Part shown: piece by piece, positions 23,525 through 33,010 of the stretch
How the letters are laid out: each line of letters starts with the position of its first letter
Position numbering within the stretch: position 1 is the stretch's first letter
The notes under the pieces: generated by a model
Told to the model about the DNA's origin: nothing
Databases searched by the model: none
Seen by the model: only the letters and a program-made list of their open reading frames with translations
Program-made: the position numbers and the translations under genes
Assembly: GCF_045865695.1 (NCBI RefSeq)
Contig: NZ_BAACAP010000220.1
Location: forward strand, 28,633-92,632
Source of the DNA: Scytonema sp045865695
GTDB lineage: Bacteria > Cyanobacteriota > Cyanobacteriia > Cyanobacteriales > Nostocaceae
DNA length: 64,000 bases
Direction: 5' to 3'

Positions 23525-25438
23525 TCATTGTGACTCTGACAAATAGGACTCAAACCGCTCTCGCAATTGTTCAACCGTCAAATTTTGTGTCCAATACTCA
23601 ACTAAAGCATGACCAAATGCCCAAGCATTACGATCGCTAGAAGCAGAATTTTCTAGTAACAACGGCCAAAGTGACAGGAGGTCAAATTTGTTAAGATTGC
23701 CTGTATCTAATAGCGAGAAAATCTCATAAGCCATCTGAAGTTTGCCAATGACAACTGGCAATTGTTCTACTGGAATTTGGGCGGCTAGTAAATTGGCGAG
23801 AGTTGGCGAGCCTGTTGACATTGTAGAAATAAATTGTAAAACCGGGCTTTTCAAAAATGCTGCAAGCCCCTGAGTTGTTGCCATTTGAAAAGTGTAGCGC
23901 TCGATGATTTTGGCAGCAGCTATGGTACGAGCTTCTCGATCGCGTAAAAAACGAGCAAGACGGAGTTGCTTGGCTGGTGCGATCGCATTTATCAACCCTA
24001 ATGATAGTGCGTCTATTCCCCACGGAATGCGAGACGTTTTGCTGTCAGCAGTGACGACGGGTAAAACGAGATTGCAAAAGTCTCCTAAAAGTTGAGCGCG
24101 GTATTCTGTTGCTTCTCGAATCGCTATTTCCTTTAGACGATTTCCCCATTCCCAATCATAGGGAGGCTCCCACTCTCGAATGGGACGGAGACGATCGACC
24201 TGAGTAACAACCGCAATTGCGGGTAAATCTGCTGTATCTGCTTTTAAGTCTCTCAGAAAGTCCACATCCATTTGCAAAGCGGGATCGAGAGCAGGTGTCA
24301 CTAGTAATACTAGATCTGCATTTTTCGTATAATCTAGCACAACCTCTCGTAAATCTTTACGGTTGACTTGCTCGTAACCTGGAGTATCCAAAAGTGTGAG
24401 CGTTTCTCCTGTATGGCTTTGCCAGTGGTAATTTTGAATCCGATCTGTACTAGGCAAAACATCAACTGCAGCTAAATCTGTTTGGAAAAGGGTGTTAATT
24501 AAGCTGCTTTTGCCAGATCCCGTTCGTCCGACGAGTAGAATACTTACGGGTTTTTGCTCCACTGCTTCTACAGGTTCTGCTTGAGCTAAGAGATCTTGCA
24601 AAGTTTGAGTTTTGACTTTAGGTAAACTTGATGCAGCAACAGAAGGCGCTGAGACGGGCAATGTTGTAGTACTGTAAAGAGCGATCGCTTGTTGGCACAA
24701 GTTTTTCAAAGCAGCTTCTCTCAAAAGCTGACTCAAGTTCACCAACAACTGCTGAGTCGCTTGGTTACCGGAACGCTGACTCACAACTCTAGCCACTGCT
24801 GCTGCTGGATTTAATAGCCATTGCGCCCAGTTCCACGCTCGCAAAAGTTTTCGAGCAGAAGGTTCTAACTTGCGGTACATTTCATATGCTTGGAATGCTT
24901 GCCCAACCGTGACTTGATTGAGAACAGGAGATAAATTCTGCATCCACCGATCCAAATCATCTACCGTTCCCCGAATGAGACCATAAGCTTGGGGAACGTA
25001 AATGTTCAACAAGGGGTACTTTTCTTGTGGGTTGTAAATCTGAGCGATCGCTACAACAAGTTCCTGACAGCGCTGCCAAAAAGTTGACCAGTCTTCCCAA
25101 ATCGGGCGATCGTTTAGCGAAGATTTGAGTATCTCTTGTAGAGCCACTTCTGCTTGCTTTGCAGCATCCGTTCCCATTGGTATCCCAGATGTAGCGGCTG
25201 TAGCAGATTCAAGTTCTTTGCTAACTTCCGTTACTACAGCTTCCACTTGACCAACCAGCGGTTGAGTCCATTTCACCAACAACCACCGCCAACCCACAAA
25301 TACCAGGATAAAGACAGCCCAGATCCAATTGATGCTCCACTCATGAATTTGGAACCCGGCTGCTATCAGTAGAAAACCAACGATCCCACCAATGGGTGTT
25401 GCCAAGACAAGCCACTGCCATAACTTTAATCGTACCAC
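23525..25438 (-). CDS. Membrane-anchored Era/dynamin-like GTPase
   Basis: 637 residues. Two N-terminal membrane segments (LVLATPIGGIVGFLLIAAGF; WIWAVFILVFVGWRWLLVKW) are followed by a helical region ~60-290 and a G domain from ~300: G1 GRTGSGKSS (~305), G3 DTPG, G4 TQVD. A C-terminal helical region follows (LRLARFLRDREARTIAAAKI). The layout resembles YfjP/DUF697-type membrane GTPases with unknown roles in membrane or stress physiology. The start, MVRLKLWQWL, precedes the first membrane segment directly. Confidence 0.85.
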   Translation of the reverse strand: MVRLKLWQWLVLATPIGGIVGFLLIAAGFQIHEWSINWIWAVFILVFVGWRWLLVKWTQPLVGQVEAVVTEVSKELESATAATSGIPMGTDAAKQAEVALQEILKSSLNDRPIWEDWSTFWQRCQELVVAIAQIYNPQEKYPLLNIYVPQAYGLIRGTVDDLDRWMQNLSPVLNQVTVGQAFQAYEMYRKLEPSARKLLRAWNWAQWLLNPAAAVARVVSQRSGNQATQQLLVNLSQLLREAALKNLCQQAIALYSTTTLPVSAPSVAASSLPKVKTQTLQDLLAQAEPVEAVEQKPVSILLVGRTGSGKSSLINTLFQTDLAAVDVLPSTDRIQNYHWQSHTGETLTLLDTPGYEQVNRKDLREVVLDYTKNADLVLLVTPALDPALQMDVDFLRDLKADTADLPAIAVVTQVDRLRPIREWEPPYDWEWGNRLKEIAIREATEYRAQLLGDFCNLVLPVVTADSKTSRIPWGIDALSLGLINAIAPAKQLRLARFLRDREARTIAAAKIIERYTFQMATTQGLAAFLKSPVLQFISTMSTGSPTLANLLAAQIPVEQLPVVIGKLQMAYEIFSLLDTGNLNKFDLLSLWPLLLENSASSDRNAWAFGHALVEYWTQNLTVEQLRERFESYLSESQ

Positions 25439-25882
25439 TGTCCCATACCTACCTAAGATTTAGACTGCGGCTGAAAATTTGCTGTTAGCAAGCATACCGC
25501 TCACATTCAAATCTTCAATATTTTTATCATACTTTTCGTCTCCTGCTGTTATGTGGGGTGGGCGTTCTCGCTTGCCTTCTTTAATTTACGGGCGGGACGC
25601 CCGTACTACAAGAGTATGGTTGCTTTCTGGTAAAGACTGTTGTAAGCCTCAAACTGAACCTTTTGAGGTAGGTGTGCGTCATTCGATAGAGTTTCTCGTT
25701 AGAACCTCGTAGATGGTGGGTACTCTATGAAAGTAGGAACTGCGGATGAGGAAGAACATTCTACCCCTTATCCCGTGTCCACCCTCTCTCCCAAAGTATT
25801 TTTAGCTTTACTTGTTAGAGCGTGCTATTTTTTGGGGAATCTATAAAATAGAAAAATCTATCTAAAGCAAGATGCTAAATTT
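25439..25882. other. Intergenic region with repeats
   Basis: About 440 bp. It holds ACGGGCGGGACGCCCGTAC (25586-25605), a hairpin repeat related to those at 50990 and 60850, and AT-rich sequence before the TPR gene. A frame at 25479-25712 ends FEVGVRHSIEFLVRTS; I considered a transposase tail but cannot support it. Confidence 0.5.
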
Positions 25883-26800
25883 ATGAACTTGACAGTGAAC
25901 TTAGAGGCAGAGTTTTTCTATAACCAAGGATTGCGTCGAAACAAAGCAGCAAAGTTTGAAGAAGCGATCGCCAGTTTCGATAAAGCGTTGAGGTATAAAC
26001 CCGATTACCCCGAAGCTTTGTCCCAAAAAGGTTTTGCTTTGGGTTCTCTAGGGCGTCATGAGGAAGCGATCGCCTGTTTTGACCTCATTTTAAAATTTCA
26101 CTCTGCTGATTGCTGGCTATGGCACAACCGAGCCATTGCTTTAGGAAAGTTGGGACGTTACAGCGAAGCCGTTGACTGCTTCGATCGCGCCGTTGAGCTA
26201 AACCCCAAAGCTGGAACTATTTGGCACAATCGCGGTTTAACTTTATGTGACTGGGGCAAATATGACAAAGCAGTCAAAAGCTTTGAGCGAACTTTAGAAT
26301 TTCAACCCGATGCTTATTGGGCATGGAACAACAAAGCCAACGCCCTCAAACAGTTGAGACGCTACAAAGATGCGCTTGACAGCTACGATCGCGCTATTGA
26401 ATTCGATCCGAGAAATACAATGGCTTGGCACAATCGAGGTATGAATTTATTTGAGTGGGGGCGTTATGAAAAAGCCCTCAAAAGCTTTGACCGAGTTTTG
26501 GAAATTCAGCCAAACTACTATAAAGCTTGGTTCAGTCGAGGTGTAGTTTTAGAAAAATTACAACGTCACTCTGAAGCACTGGCAAGTTACAAACAAGCTT
26601 CCGAATTACAGCCTAATGATGATGTTATCTGGTACAACTTAGCTCGGTGCTACAATATTGAAAATAATACTGAAGAAGCTATCAAAAACTTACAACGAGC
26701 TATTGATTTGTGTCCAGATAAATATTTACCCAATCTGAAAACTAATCCAGATTTTGGCAATATCCATAAAGATATTCGATTCAAATCCTTATTAGCTTAG
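25883..26800 (+). CDS. Tetratricopeptide repeat protein
   Basis: 305 residues made of about seven 34-residue TPR units (e.g. AKFEEAIASFDKALRYKPDY, GRYSEAVDCFDRAVELNPKA, GKYDKAVKSFERTLEFQPDA). Each has the alternating small and large residues that pack helix pairs. There is no signal peptide, so it is cytosolic and likely a protein-binding scaffold. The Trp/His-rich linkers (WHNRG, WLWHNRA) are typical of cyanobacterial TPR expansions. The partner is unknown. The C-terminal DIRFKSLLA suggests a complete protein. Confidence 0.88.
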   Translation: MNLTVNLEAEFFYNQGLRRNKAAKFEEAIASFDKALRYKPDYPEALSQKGFALGSLGRHEEAIACFDLILKFHSADCWLWHNRAIALGKLGRYSEAVDCFDRAVELNPKAGTIWHNRGLTLCDWGKYDKAVKSFERTLEFQPDAYWAWNNKANALKQLRRYKDALDSYDRAIEFDPRNTMAWHNRGMNLFEWGRYEKALKSFDRVLEIQPNYYKAWFSRGVVLEKLQRHSEALASYKQASELQPNDDVIWYNLARCYNIENNTEEAIKNLQRAIDLCPDKYLPNLKTNPDFGNIHKDIRFKSLLA

Positions 26801-26831
26801 TGGAATTAAAAAGACCCATAAAGCGATCTTT

Positions 26832-27479
26832 CTAATCCTTACGCAAAATTGTAGATAGAGGAGTGTGTTTGCGAATATCAAACACACTTGTGAGAGCTTC
26901 TTGACCAGAATTGCGAGACATAGTGTTTTCTGGTGGCATAACTGTCACGACTGGCTGTGCTTGACCGATAGGTACTGCAACAGCAGCCATTCTTGCTGGA
27001 ACCAAAACTGGTTTGTTTTTTGGCGGACGGGGTGCCATTTTTTGGTGACGTTGCTTTAAACGTGCCTGATAGCGGTTAAAGTGATTTGTCACTATTTGAC
27101 GCTTTCCGGGACGATTTAACAGTAGGAACAACACCAAACTGCCACTTCCGCAACTTAGAGCGATCGCCAGTATCATCCATAAAGGCATGGGATTCTCCGC
27201 CTCTGCTGGAGTACTACTAATTGGTTGAACAACCTCTGCTTCTAATACTTCTGGTTCTTCTTCCTCTACTTTTCCTACAGAACCCAGACTGTACAGGGCA
27301 AGAGTACCACTAGCGAGAAAAACTGCTGACAACCCTACGGGCAAAAATAAGGGATATTTTGCCAACATATGCATTAGAGTATTTCTACTCATTGCTGGCT
27401 TAGACTTTTTTTTCTTCAAAATCGGCGGCGGCACTTCTGCTTGAGATACTTGTTGCTGTACGCTCTGACTGGTTTCCAT
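26832..27479 (-). CDS. Two-pass membrane protein of unknown function
   Basis: 215 residues. A basic, proline-rich N-terminus (VPPPILKKKKSKPAMSRNTL) is followed by hydrophobic segments at ~45-67 (LFLPVGLSAVFLASGTLALY) and ~100-122 (LWMILAIALSCGSGSLVLFL), with an acidic loop between them (KVEEEEPEVLEAEV). The tail is basic and Pro-rich. It is not recognised as any characterised family; its look is that of conserved cyanobacterial envelope or thylakoid proteins. It probably has its own promoter, since a long palindrome separates it from ddl. Confidence 0.75.
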   Translation of the reverse strand: METSQSVQQQVSQAEVPPPILKKKKSKPAMSRNTLMHMLAKYPLFLPVGLSAVFLASGTLALYSLGSVGKVEEEEPEVLEAEVVQPISSTPAEAENPMPLWMILAIALSCGSGSLVLFLLLNRPGKRQIVTNHFNRYQARLKQRHQKMAPRPPKNKPVLVPARMAAVAVPIGQAQPVVTVMPPENTMSRNSGQEALTSVFDIRKHTPLSTILRKD

Positions 27480-27817
27480 AGTGAATTAAAGTCTGAAAGT
27501 GTCTTCAAATACTAAATTTTACTTAAGGGTTCAGCATATCGTATCCGTAGCGATATTTATGTTTTAGTAATTTTTTTTATAAGGATTATTGAATTTTCTT
27601 CATTTCGTATTCTTAAATAAAGTATATTTCGTAACTCAACAAAGACGCGCCATAGCACATCTCGATATTTATTACTCCCGAATCACCAAAAGATTACCAT
27701 GACACGTAGGTAGGGAAGACAGCCCACCAAAGCGCTTTGGTGGGCTGTCTTCCCTACCTACTACAAAGAGTTGTAATTTTATAGCCCAAACGGAGTAATC
27801 GGTCAGGTGATTCCTTG
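27480..27817. other. Intergenic region between ddl and the membrane protein
   Basis: About 340 bp, AT-rich apart from the 56-bp palindrome at 27706-27761 (entered separately). It should also carry the promoter of the minus-strand gene starting at 27479. Confidence 0.5.
27706..27761. repeat. Perfect 56-bp palindrome
   Basis: Two 28-bp arms with no loop, centred on AAAGC|GCTTT. The left arm starts GTAGGTAGGGAAGACAGCCC and every base of the right arm is complementary. It lies 57 bp beyond the ddl stop codon. There is no T-run, so termination would rely on the stem alone. The perfect symmetry suggests recent origin or conversion between the arms. Confidence 0.92.
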
Positions 27818-28921
27818 TCACTGTCTTTCAAGAGCTAGTTGAATGAGGGTATCAACGAGTTCTGGGAAAGGAACGCCACTGTGCGACCAGAGAAGGGGAT
27901 ACATACTTGTTGCTGTAAAACCTGGTAAAGTGTTGATTTCATTAATCAACACTTCTCCTGTCGCTTCAACGTAGAAAAAATCAACTCTTGCCAATCCGGC
28001 TGCATCCACTGCTGCAAAGGCTTGCAATGACATTTCTTGTATTTGCTGGATAACTGTTTCTCCAACAGGCGCGGGAATCAGTAAATCTGCTTTTCCTTGC
28101 GTATATTTTGTTTCATAATCATAAAAGTCACTATTATAAGTAATTTCACCGACAATCGAAGCTTTAGGTTGGTCGTTACCCAAAACCGCACACTCTAATT
28201 CCCGTGCGACAACTCCAGCCTCTACAATAATTCTGCGATCGTAACTAGCAGCATTGTCCAAAGCAGTTTCTAACTCTTGTCGCGATCGCACTTTTGCAAT
28301 TCCCACCGATGAACCCAAGTTAGCAGGCTTAACAAAACAGGGATAGCCCAAAGTTGCTTCCACTTCATCACACAACTTGGGAAACACACAAGGATTTGAC
28401 CAAATTTGCGATCTGTTAACAGCAATGTATTTGACCTGGGGTAAACCTGCTTGAGCAAAAGCAGTTTTCATAGCAATCTTATCCATCCCAAGTGCCGAAC
28501 CCAAGACTCCAGAACCGACAAAAGGAACTTGCATTAAGGTGAGTAACCCCTGAATTGTACCGTCTTCACCATTAGGACCGTGAAGAATCGGGAACCAAAC
28601 ATCGACTTCTGCAACTTGAGCGGGAGATTCCCAACGCTGCAAAGCCTGAGTTTGAGCAACAAATAATTGAGAACTGGTATCCGCTCCTTCAACGTCAGTT
28701 CCTTGAGATAACTGTAGTGGTTGTCCTGATGCCAAAACTTGTTGTGGCGAATCTCCCGCTAACCAACGCCCATCCTTTTGGATGTAGAAAGGCAGTATTT
28801 CATACTTGCTACCATTTTGCCCCGTACTCAACGCACCAGCGATCGCTCGTGCGGAATTGATAGAAACCTCATGTTCTCCCGACCGACCCCCAAATAATAA
28901 TCCTACCCGCACCTTTGCCAT
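27818..28921 (-). CDS. ddl: D-alanine--D-alanine ligase
   Basis: 367 residues, full length. The N-terminal signature GLLFGGRSGEHEVSINSARA, the ATP-grasp core (PCFVKPANLGSSVGIAKV), REL-ECAVLGN and the C-terminal metal-binding INEINTLPGFTATSMYPLLW are all present. It joins two D-Ala residues with ATP for peptidoglycan precursors, in the cytosol. LPGFTATSMYP, near the second metal site, is as in vancomycin-sensitive D-Ala-D-Ala enzymes. It stands between miaB upstream (same strand, ~200 bp of repeats) and a long palindrome downstream. Confidence 0.97.
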   Translation of the reverse strand: MAKVRVGLLFGGRSGEHEVSINSARAIAGALSTGQNGSKYEILPFYIQKDGRWLAGDSPQQVLASGQPLQLSQGTDVEGADTSSQLFVAQTQALQRWESPAQVAEVDVWFPILHGPNGEDGTIQGLLTLMQVPFVGSGVLGSALGMDKIAMKTAFAQAGLPQVKYIAVNRSQIWSNPCVFPKLCDEVEATLGYPCFVKPANLGSSVGIAKVRSRQELETALDNAASYDRRIIVEAGVVARELECAVLGNDQPKASIVGEITYNSDFYDYETKYTQGKADLLIPAPVGETVIQQIQEMSLQAFAAVDAAGLARVDFFYVEATGEVLINEINTLPGFTATSMYPLLWSHSGVPFPELVDTLIQLALERQ

Positions 28922-28977
28922 ATATGAAAGACCTCTAACACTCTAGAACCAAGTTAGCCTAGCACACTTAAGTCAGT

Positions 28978-29130
28978 TAGGGAGTAGGGAGTAGGGAGTA
29001 GGGGTAGGGGCGCAAGGCCGCCGCGCCCGTACAAAGCCTGGAAATTCACTGGTCAGGTGGTCACTGGTTACTGGTCAGGTGGTCACTGGTCAGGTGGTCA
29101 CTGGTCAGGCGGTCACTGGTCAGGTGGTCA
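28978..29130. repeat. Tandem repeats between miaB and ddl, entering the miaB 3' end
   Basis: Two arrays: GGGAGTA repeated three to four times (28980-29003), and a 15-bp unit GGTCAGGTGGTCACT repeated about five times (29050-29130). The second array supplies the miaB stop codon and its last codons. On the minus strand it contains repeated TGACC, so stops occur in several frames. It also separates miaB from ddl. Confidence 0.88.
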
Positions 29131-30475
29131 CTAGTACAGGCGCTTCACCTGTTAAACTGAAAGCCCGGACTTCAGTAATTTTGACATTGACTAACTTACC
29201 TTTAAGTTCCCGAATATCACCAGTAAAGAATGTCAGACGATTACCACGGGTACGCCCCATCACCTGGGTTTTGTCTTTGGGGTTTTGTTCTTCTACCAGA
29301 ACTTCTTCAATTCGCCCCATGTAACGTTGCGATCGCTCGGCGGCTTTGAGCGCCACGAGATGATTTAGTCTTTGGAGGCGAGCGCTTTTCACCTCCTCAC
29401 TCAATTGCTCATCCCACACTGCTGCAGGAGTTCCCGGACGTGGAGAGTAAGCAGCGGTGTTCAATTGGTCAAAACCAATATCTTCAACCAACTTCAAAGT
29501 ATTTTCAAACTGTGCTTCAGTTTCTCCTGGAAAACCGACAATAGCATCAGCACTAATTGATGCATCTGGCATATATTGCCGGATTGTATCGATGATGCGA
29601 CGATATTTTTCGTGAGTATAACCCCGAGACATCCGTTTTAGTACCTCATTGTCCCCTGATTGAAAGGGAATGTGAAAGTGTTCGCATACTTTAGGTAATT
29701 CTGCACACGCTTTAATCAACCGTTCGGTAAAATATCGAGGATGGGAAGTTGCGAAACGAATGCGATCGATTCCCGGTACATCATGAACGTAATACAGTAA
29801 ATCTGTTAAAGTGTGTTGGTGGCGACCTTCAGGTGTAACCCCTGGCAAATCGCGCCCGTAAGCATCAATATTTTGACCGAGTAGGGTCACTTCCTTATAA
29901 CCTTGTCGTCCCAGTTCTTCCATTTCTGAGCGAATGGCTTCTGGTGTCCGAGATTGCTCAACACCTCGTACATTAGGAACAACGCAATAAGTGCAACGTT
30001 CGTTACAGCCGTAAATCACATTTACCCAAGCAGTGACAGTGGTATCGCGTCGCGGCTTGGTAATATCTTCCATGATATGAATTGGCTCAGTTGCCACAAC
30101 TTGATTGCCATCGAAGACCTGTTGTAGCAAATCTTTCAAGCGATTCGCGTGTTGCGGTCCCATAACCATGTCAACTTCTGGCACTCGTCGCAACAGCGAT
30201 TCTCCTTCTTGCTGTGCTACACAACCAGCAACAACTATCGTTAGGTCTGGTTGTTCGTGCTTGCGCTTTGCTTGCCTACCTAGATATGAATATACTTTTT
30301 GTTCCGCATTATCTCGAATAGTACAAGTATTATAAAGAATTAAATTCGCATTATTCGGGTCTTCTGACCACTCAAAGCCCATGTCTTCTAAGATACCAGC
30401 CATGCGTTCTGAATCGGCTTTGTTCATCTGACAACCGAAAGTGGTAATGTGATAGCGACGGGGTGAAGTGGTCAT
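29120..30475 (-). CDS. miaB: tRNA-2-methylthio-N6-dimethylallyladenosine synthase
   Basis: 451 residues. The N-terminal MTTase domain (YHITTFGCQMNKADSERMAG) holds the auxiliary cluster cysteines (Cys in FGCQMN, NTCTIRD and VAGCVAQ). The radical SAM core has YGCNERCTYCVVP (CxxxCxxC), and the C-terminal TRAM domain spans the last ~65 residues (VLVEEQNPKDKTQVMGRTRG). It adds a methylthio group to i6A37 of tRNAs. The C-terminus EAPVLVTT ends inside a tandem repeat, so the tail may have been altered, but all catalytic parts are intact. Confidence 0.97.
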   Translation of the reverse strand: MTTSPRRYHITTFGCQMNKADSERMAGILEDMGFEWSEDPNNANLILYNTCTIRDNAEQKVYSYLGRQAKRKHEQPDLTIVVAGCVAQQEGESLLRRVPEVDMVMGPQHANRLKDLLQQVFDGNQVVATEPIHIMEDITKPRRDTTVTAWVNVIYGCNERCTYCVVPNVRGVEQSRTPEAIRSEMEELGRQGYKEVTLLGQNIDAYGRDLPGVTPEGRHQHTLTDLLYYVHDVPGIDRIRFATSHPRYFTERLIKACAELPKVCEHFHIPFQSGDNEVLKRMSRGYTHEKYRRIIDTIRQYMPDASISADAIVGFPGETEAQFENTLKLVEDIGFDQLNTAAYSPRPGTPAAVWDEQLSEEVKSARLQRLNHLVALKAAERSQRYMGRIEEVLVEEQNPKDKTQVMGRTRGNRLTFFTGDIRELKGKLVNVKITEVRAFSLTGEAPVLVTT

Positions 30476-30558
30476 GGTAACTATAAAAGCGAATACGATA
30501 GCAAATTACACTATCTTCAAATTATAAAATTTTGCAGCCCTAACGTGTGGATTGAATA

Positions 30559-31404
30559 ATGACTCATTTAACGATCGTCTCAGAACACAAATCCTTTGAA
30601 GGTAAACTCGGCTTTTACAGCCATAAGTCCTCTAGCTGTAACGGAGAAATGCGCTTTGCTGTTTACCAACCACCACAAGCAACCCAACAACCAGTCCCTG
30701 TTCTTTATTTCCTTTCTGGATTGGCGAGCACGGAAGAAAATTTTATGGTTAAAGCAGGAGCGCAACAATATGCTGCTAAATACGGCATGATGCTTGTTGC
30801 GCCAGATACCAGTCCTCGCAACACTGGCATTCCTGGTGAGGATGACGAGTGGGATTTTGGTACGGGTGCGGGTTTTTATGTGGATGCGACTGTCGAACCT
30901 TGGTCATCTCGCTACCGAATGTACAGCTATGTTGTTCGCGAATTACCTGCTTTGATTGCGGAGAATTTCTCAGTACAGTCGGATAAGCAAAGTATTTTCG
31001 GTCACTCTATGGGAGGACATGGTGCGCTTGTTTGTGCTTTAAGAAACCCCGAACAGTACAAATCTGTTTCGGCTTTTGCTCCTATTGCTGCACCAATGCG
31101 TTGTCCTTGGGGTCAAAAAGTGTTTGGTGGTTATTTGGGTAGCGATCGCGAAACTTGGCGCGAGTACGATGCTAGCGAACTGGTCAAGCAGTATGGATAC
31201 CACAGCCCTATTTTAATTGACCAAGGCACTAGCGATAAATACCTTGAAGAGCAGTTGTTACCTGGAGTATTTGAGCATGCTTGTGCAGAAGTGAATCAAC
31301 CTCTGATTCTGCGTTACCAGGAAGGATACGATCACAGCTATTATTTTATAGCCACTTTTATTGAAGATCATATTCGGCATCATGCACTTGTGCTTCAAGA
31401 GTAA
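30559..31404 (+). CDS. fghA: S-formylglutathione hydrolase
   Basis: 281 residues, the normal length. Catalytic Ser in GHSMGGHGALVCAL, Asp in DQGTSDKYL, His in YDHSYYF. Also typical are PVLYFLSGLASTEENF, the oxyanion-hole region, and PDTSPRNTGIPGEDDEWDFG. It hydrolyses S-formylglutathione to formate and glutathione, the second step of glutathione-dependent formaldehyde detoxification. The partner dehydrogenase (frmA/adhC) is not in the window. It is divergent from miaB, with an 80-bp gap. Confidence 0.95.
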   Translation: MTHLTIVSEHKSFEGKLGFYSHKSSSCNGEMRFAVYQPPQATQQPVPVLYFLSGLASTEENFMVKAGAQQYAAKYGMMLVAPDTSPRNTGIPGEDDEWDFGTGAGFYVDATVEPWSSRYRMYSYVVRELPALIAENFSVQSDKQSIFGHSMGGHGALVCALRNPEQYKSVSAFAPIAAPMRCPWGQKVFGGYLGSDRETWREYDASELVKQYGYHSPILIDQGTSDKYLEEQLLPGVFEHACAEVNQPLILRYQEGYDHSYYFIATFIEDHIRHHALVLQE

Positions 31405-31828
31405 GCTATAGCAATACTGTGCTTCCTCAAGTTGACAATACGTAGTTTTAAATTCTCATGAGTGAAGTTGGCCATTTTTGTACCTCCTGTTCCTTTGCGT
31501 AAGTCCTGCTGTCAATACTTTTCATCTATCTTAAACAAGATTAATACTGTATAAATAATTTCATATTTAATTGATTTCTAAATTTGATTTTTGTGACAAA
31601 ATAGATTCCGTAGTTAAAACTCTCGCAACGCTAAATTAGGTTTTTGGTTAAACATAACAATCTGATGGATCTGTCAAGGTAAGATTTATCCTAAGTATTT
31701 TACTTAGTAAGTTTTCCACAAAGTCTGGGGAAAGCTTAAGTAAATTTACTCATTGAAAAAGTTGCTATTTAACTTATAACAAATTATCCAAAGTAACTTC
31801 GAGCGCGAAATACTTATCAACACTAATT
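31405..31828. other. Intergenic stretch
   Basis: About 420 bp of AT-rich DNA. No gene, strong hairpin or repeat array was recognised. Confidence 0.5.
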
Positions 31829-32770
31829 ATGATCGATAAAGCAGAATTCTCACAGCCACAAATAAAGCCAGCACTTGATTTGATTGATTTAACCTTATTA
31901 TTTATAGCAGTAGTGATTTTATCCTTAGCTGCAATATTTATCAAATTGAGCGAAAACGAACTAGATCCAAATGCGACAATCTTTAATCGCTTTTGGATTG
32001 GGAGTATAGCACTCTTGGTGTGGAAAGCGATCGCTCCGCGCAACACAACATCCCTTGACTATGAAGTGCAATCATCATGGACAATTCGCGATCTAGCCCT
32101 TGTTGTAATATCATGTGGGATTTCTATGCTATGCTTACTCACTTGGGCTTGGTCTATAACTCAGACGAGCGTTGCCAACTCAAATTTACTGCATAATCTG
32201 ACACCAATTTTCGCCACATTAGGAGGCTGGCTATTTTTGGGTCATTTCTTTGATGGCAGATTTCTCATTGGCTTAGTACTAACATTGGGGGGAGCGATCG
32301 CTGTTGGAGTTGAAGATTTGCATGTGACACCGCAACACTTTATCGGTGATACTGTTGCTTTACTCTCTGCTGTGTTCTATGCTGGAAGCTTTCTCATTAG
32401 CTCACAGCTACTCAGCAAGTTTTCAGCAACAACCATACTCCTGTGGAATTGCACGGTTGGCGCTTTATCGATCCTCCCAATTGTCGTAAGCAGCGAAAAT
32501 CAAATTTTCCCCAGTTCTGGTTCCGGATGGTTGGCAGTCATCGGCTTAGGTGTTCTGTGCCAAGCGATCGGTCAGGGAATTGTAACTTCTAGCCTCAAAA
32601 ATTTTTCTGCCGGATTTGTTTCCCTTTTCTTGCTGCTGGAGCCACTTATAACTGCAATCTTTGCTCAGGTCATCTTTGCAGAAAGGTTAAGTATCCTCAA
32701 CTGGGTAGCTTTTTTCGTAGTTATGGTAGGCATATACGTAGCAAAATCTGGTAAAGGCGCAGAACAGTAA
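31829..32770 (+). CDS. EamA/DMT-family transporter
   Basis: 313 residues with about ten hydrophobic segments in two EamA halves: LTLLFIAVVILSLAAIFIKL and LTPIFATLGGWLFLGHFFDG in the first, LLEPLITAIFAQVIFAERLS in the second. The 'EP...A......E' pattern near the end of each half is typical of drug/metabolite exporters such as RhaT or YdcZ relatives. It would move a small metabolite across the cytoplasmic membrane; the substrate is unknown. A hairpin follows the stop. Confidence 0.88.
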   Translation: MIDKAEFSQPQIKPALDLIDLTLLFIAVVILSLAAIFIKLSENELDPNATIFNRFWIGSIALLVWKAIAPRNTTSLDYEVQSSWTIRDLALVVISCGISMLCLLTWAWSITQTSVANSNLLHNLTPIFATLGGWLFLGHFFDGRFLIGLVLTLGGAIAVGVEDLHVTPQHFIGDTVALLSAVFYAGSFLISSQLLSKFSATTILLWNCTVGALSILPIVVSSENQIFPSSGSGWLAVIGLGVLCQAIGQGIVTSSLKNFSAGFVSLFLLLEPLITAIFAQVIFAERLSILNWVAFFVVMVGIYVAKSGKGAEQ

Positions 32771-32796
32771 TGCCCGCGTCAAAAAAGTAACCTATT

Positions 32797-32842
32797 TAGG
32801 TATGTAGTTGCGCTGTCTTCGCTCTTAGCAACTACGTACCTA
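32797..32842. terminator. Hairpin after the EamA transporter gene
   Basis: TAGGTATGTAGTTGC, a 16-base loop, then GCAACTACGTACCTA: a 15-bp stem with one mismatch, 27 bp after the stop. It is followed by TTAAAACA rather than a T-run, so it may stop transcription weakly or stabilise the 3' end. Confidence 0.55.
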
Positions 32843-33010
32843 TTAAAACAAATATCAACAGCCAAAAGAAAGAAATATAGTGTGAGAAAACGGTTCGGTG
32901 GGAAGTCGAAAAACCTTGCAACCTCCAGGTATAATTGCGATTACGATATCAACCATCGGCGACAGACACACAGCAACCGTTAAAGCGTTTAAGCGCAGGA
33001 GAGATTTGGT

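Noticed and set aside
25479..25712. Possible transposase tail (FEVGVRHSIEFLVRTS)
   Set aside because: I could not place it in any transposase family and the frame contains a hairpin repeat.
28978..29130. Regular repeats that might be taken for a CRISPR array
   Set aside because: Units are contiguous with no unique spacers; they are simple tandem repeats.
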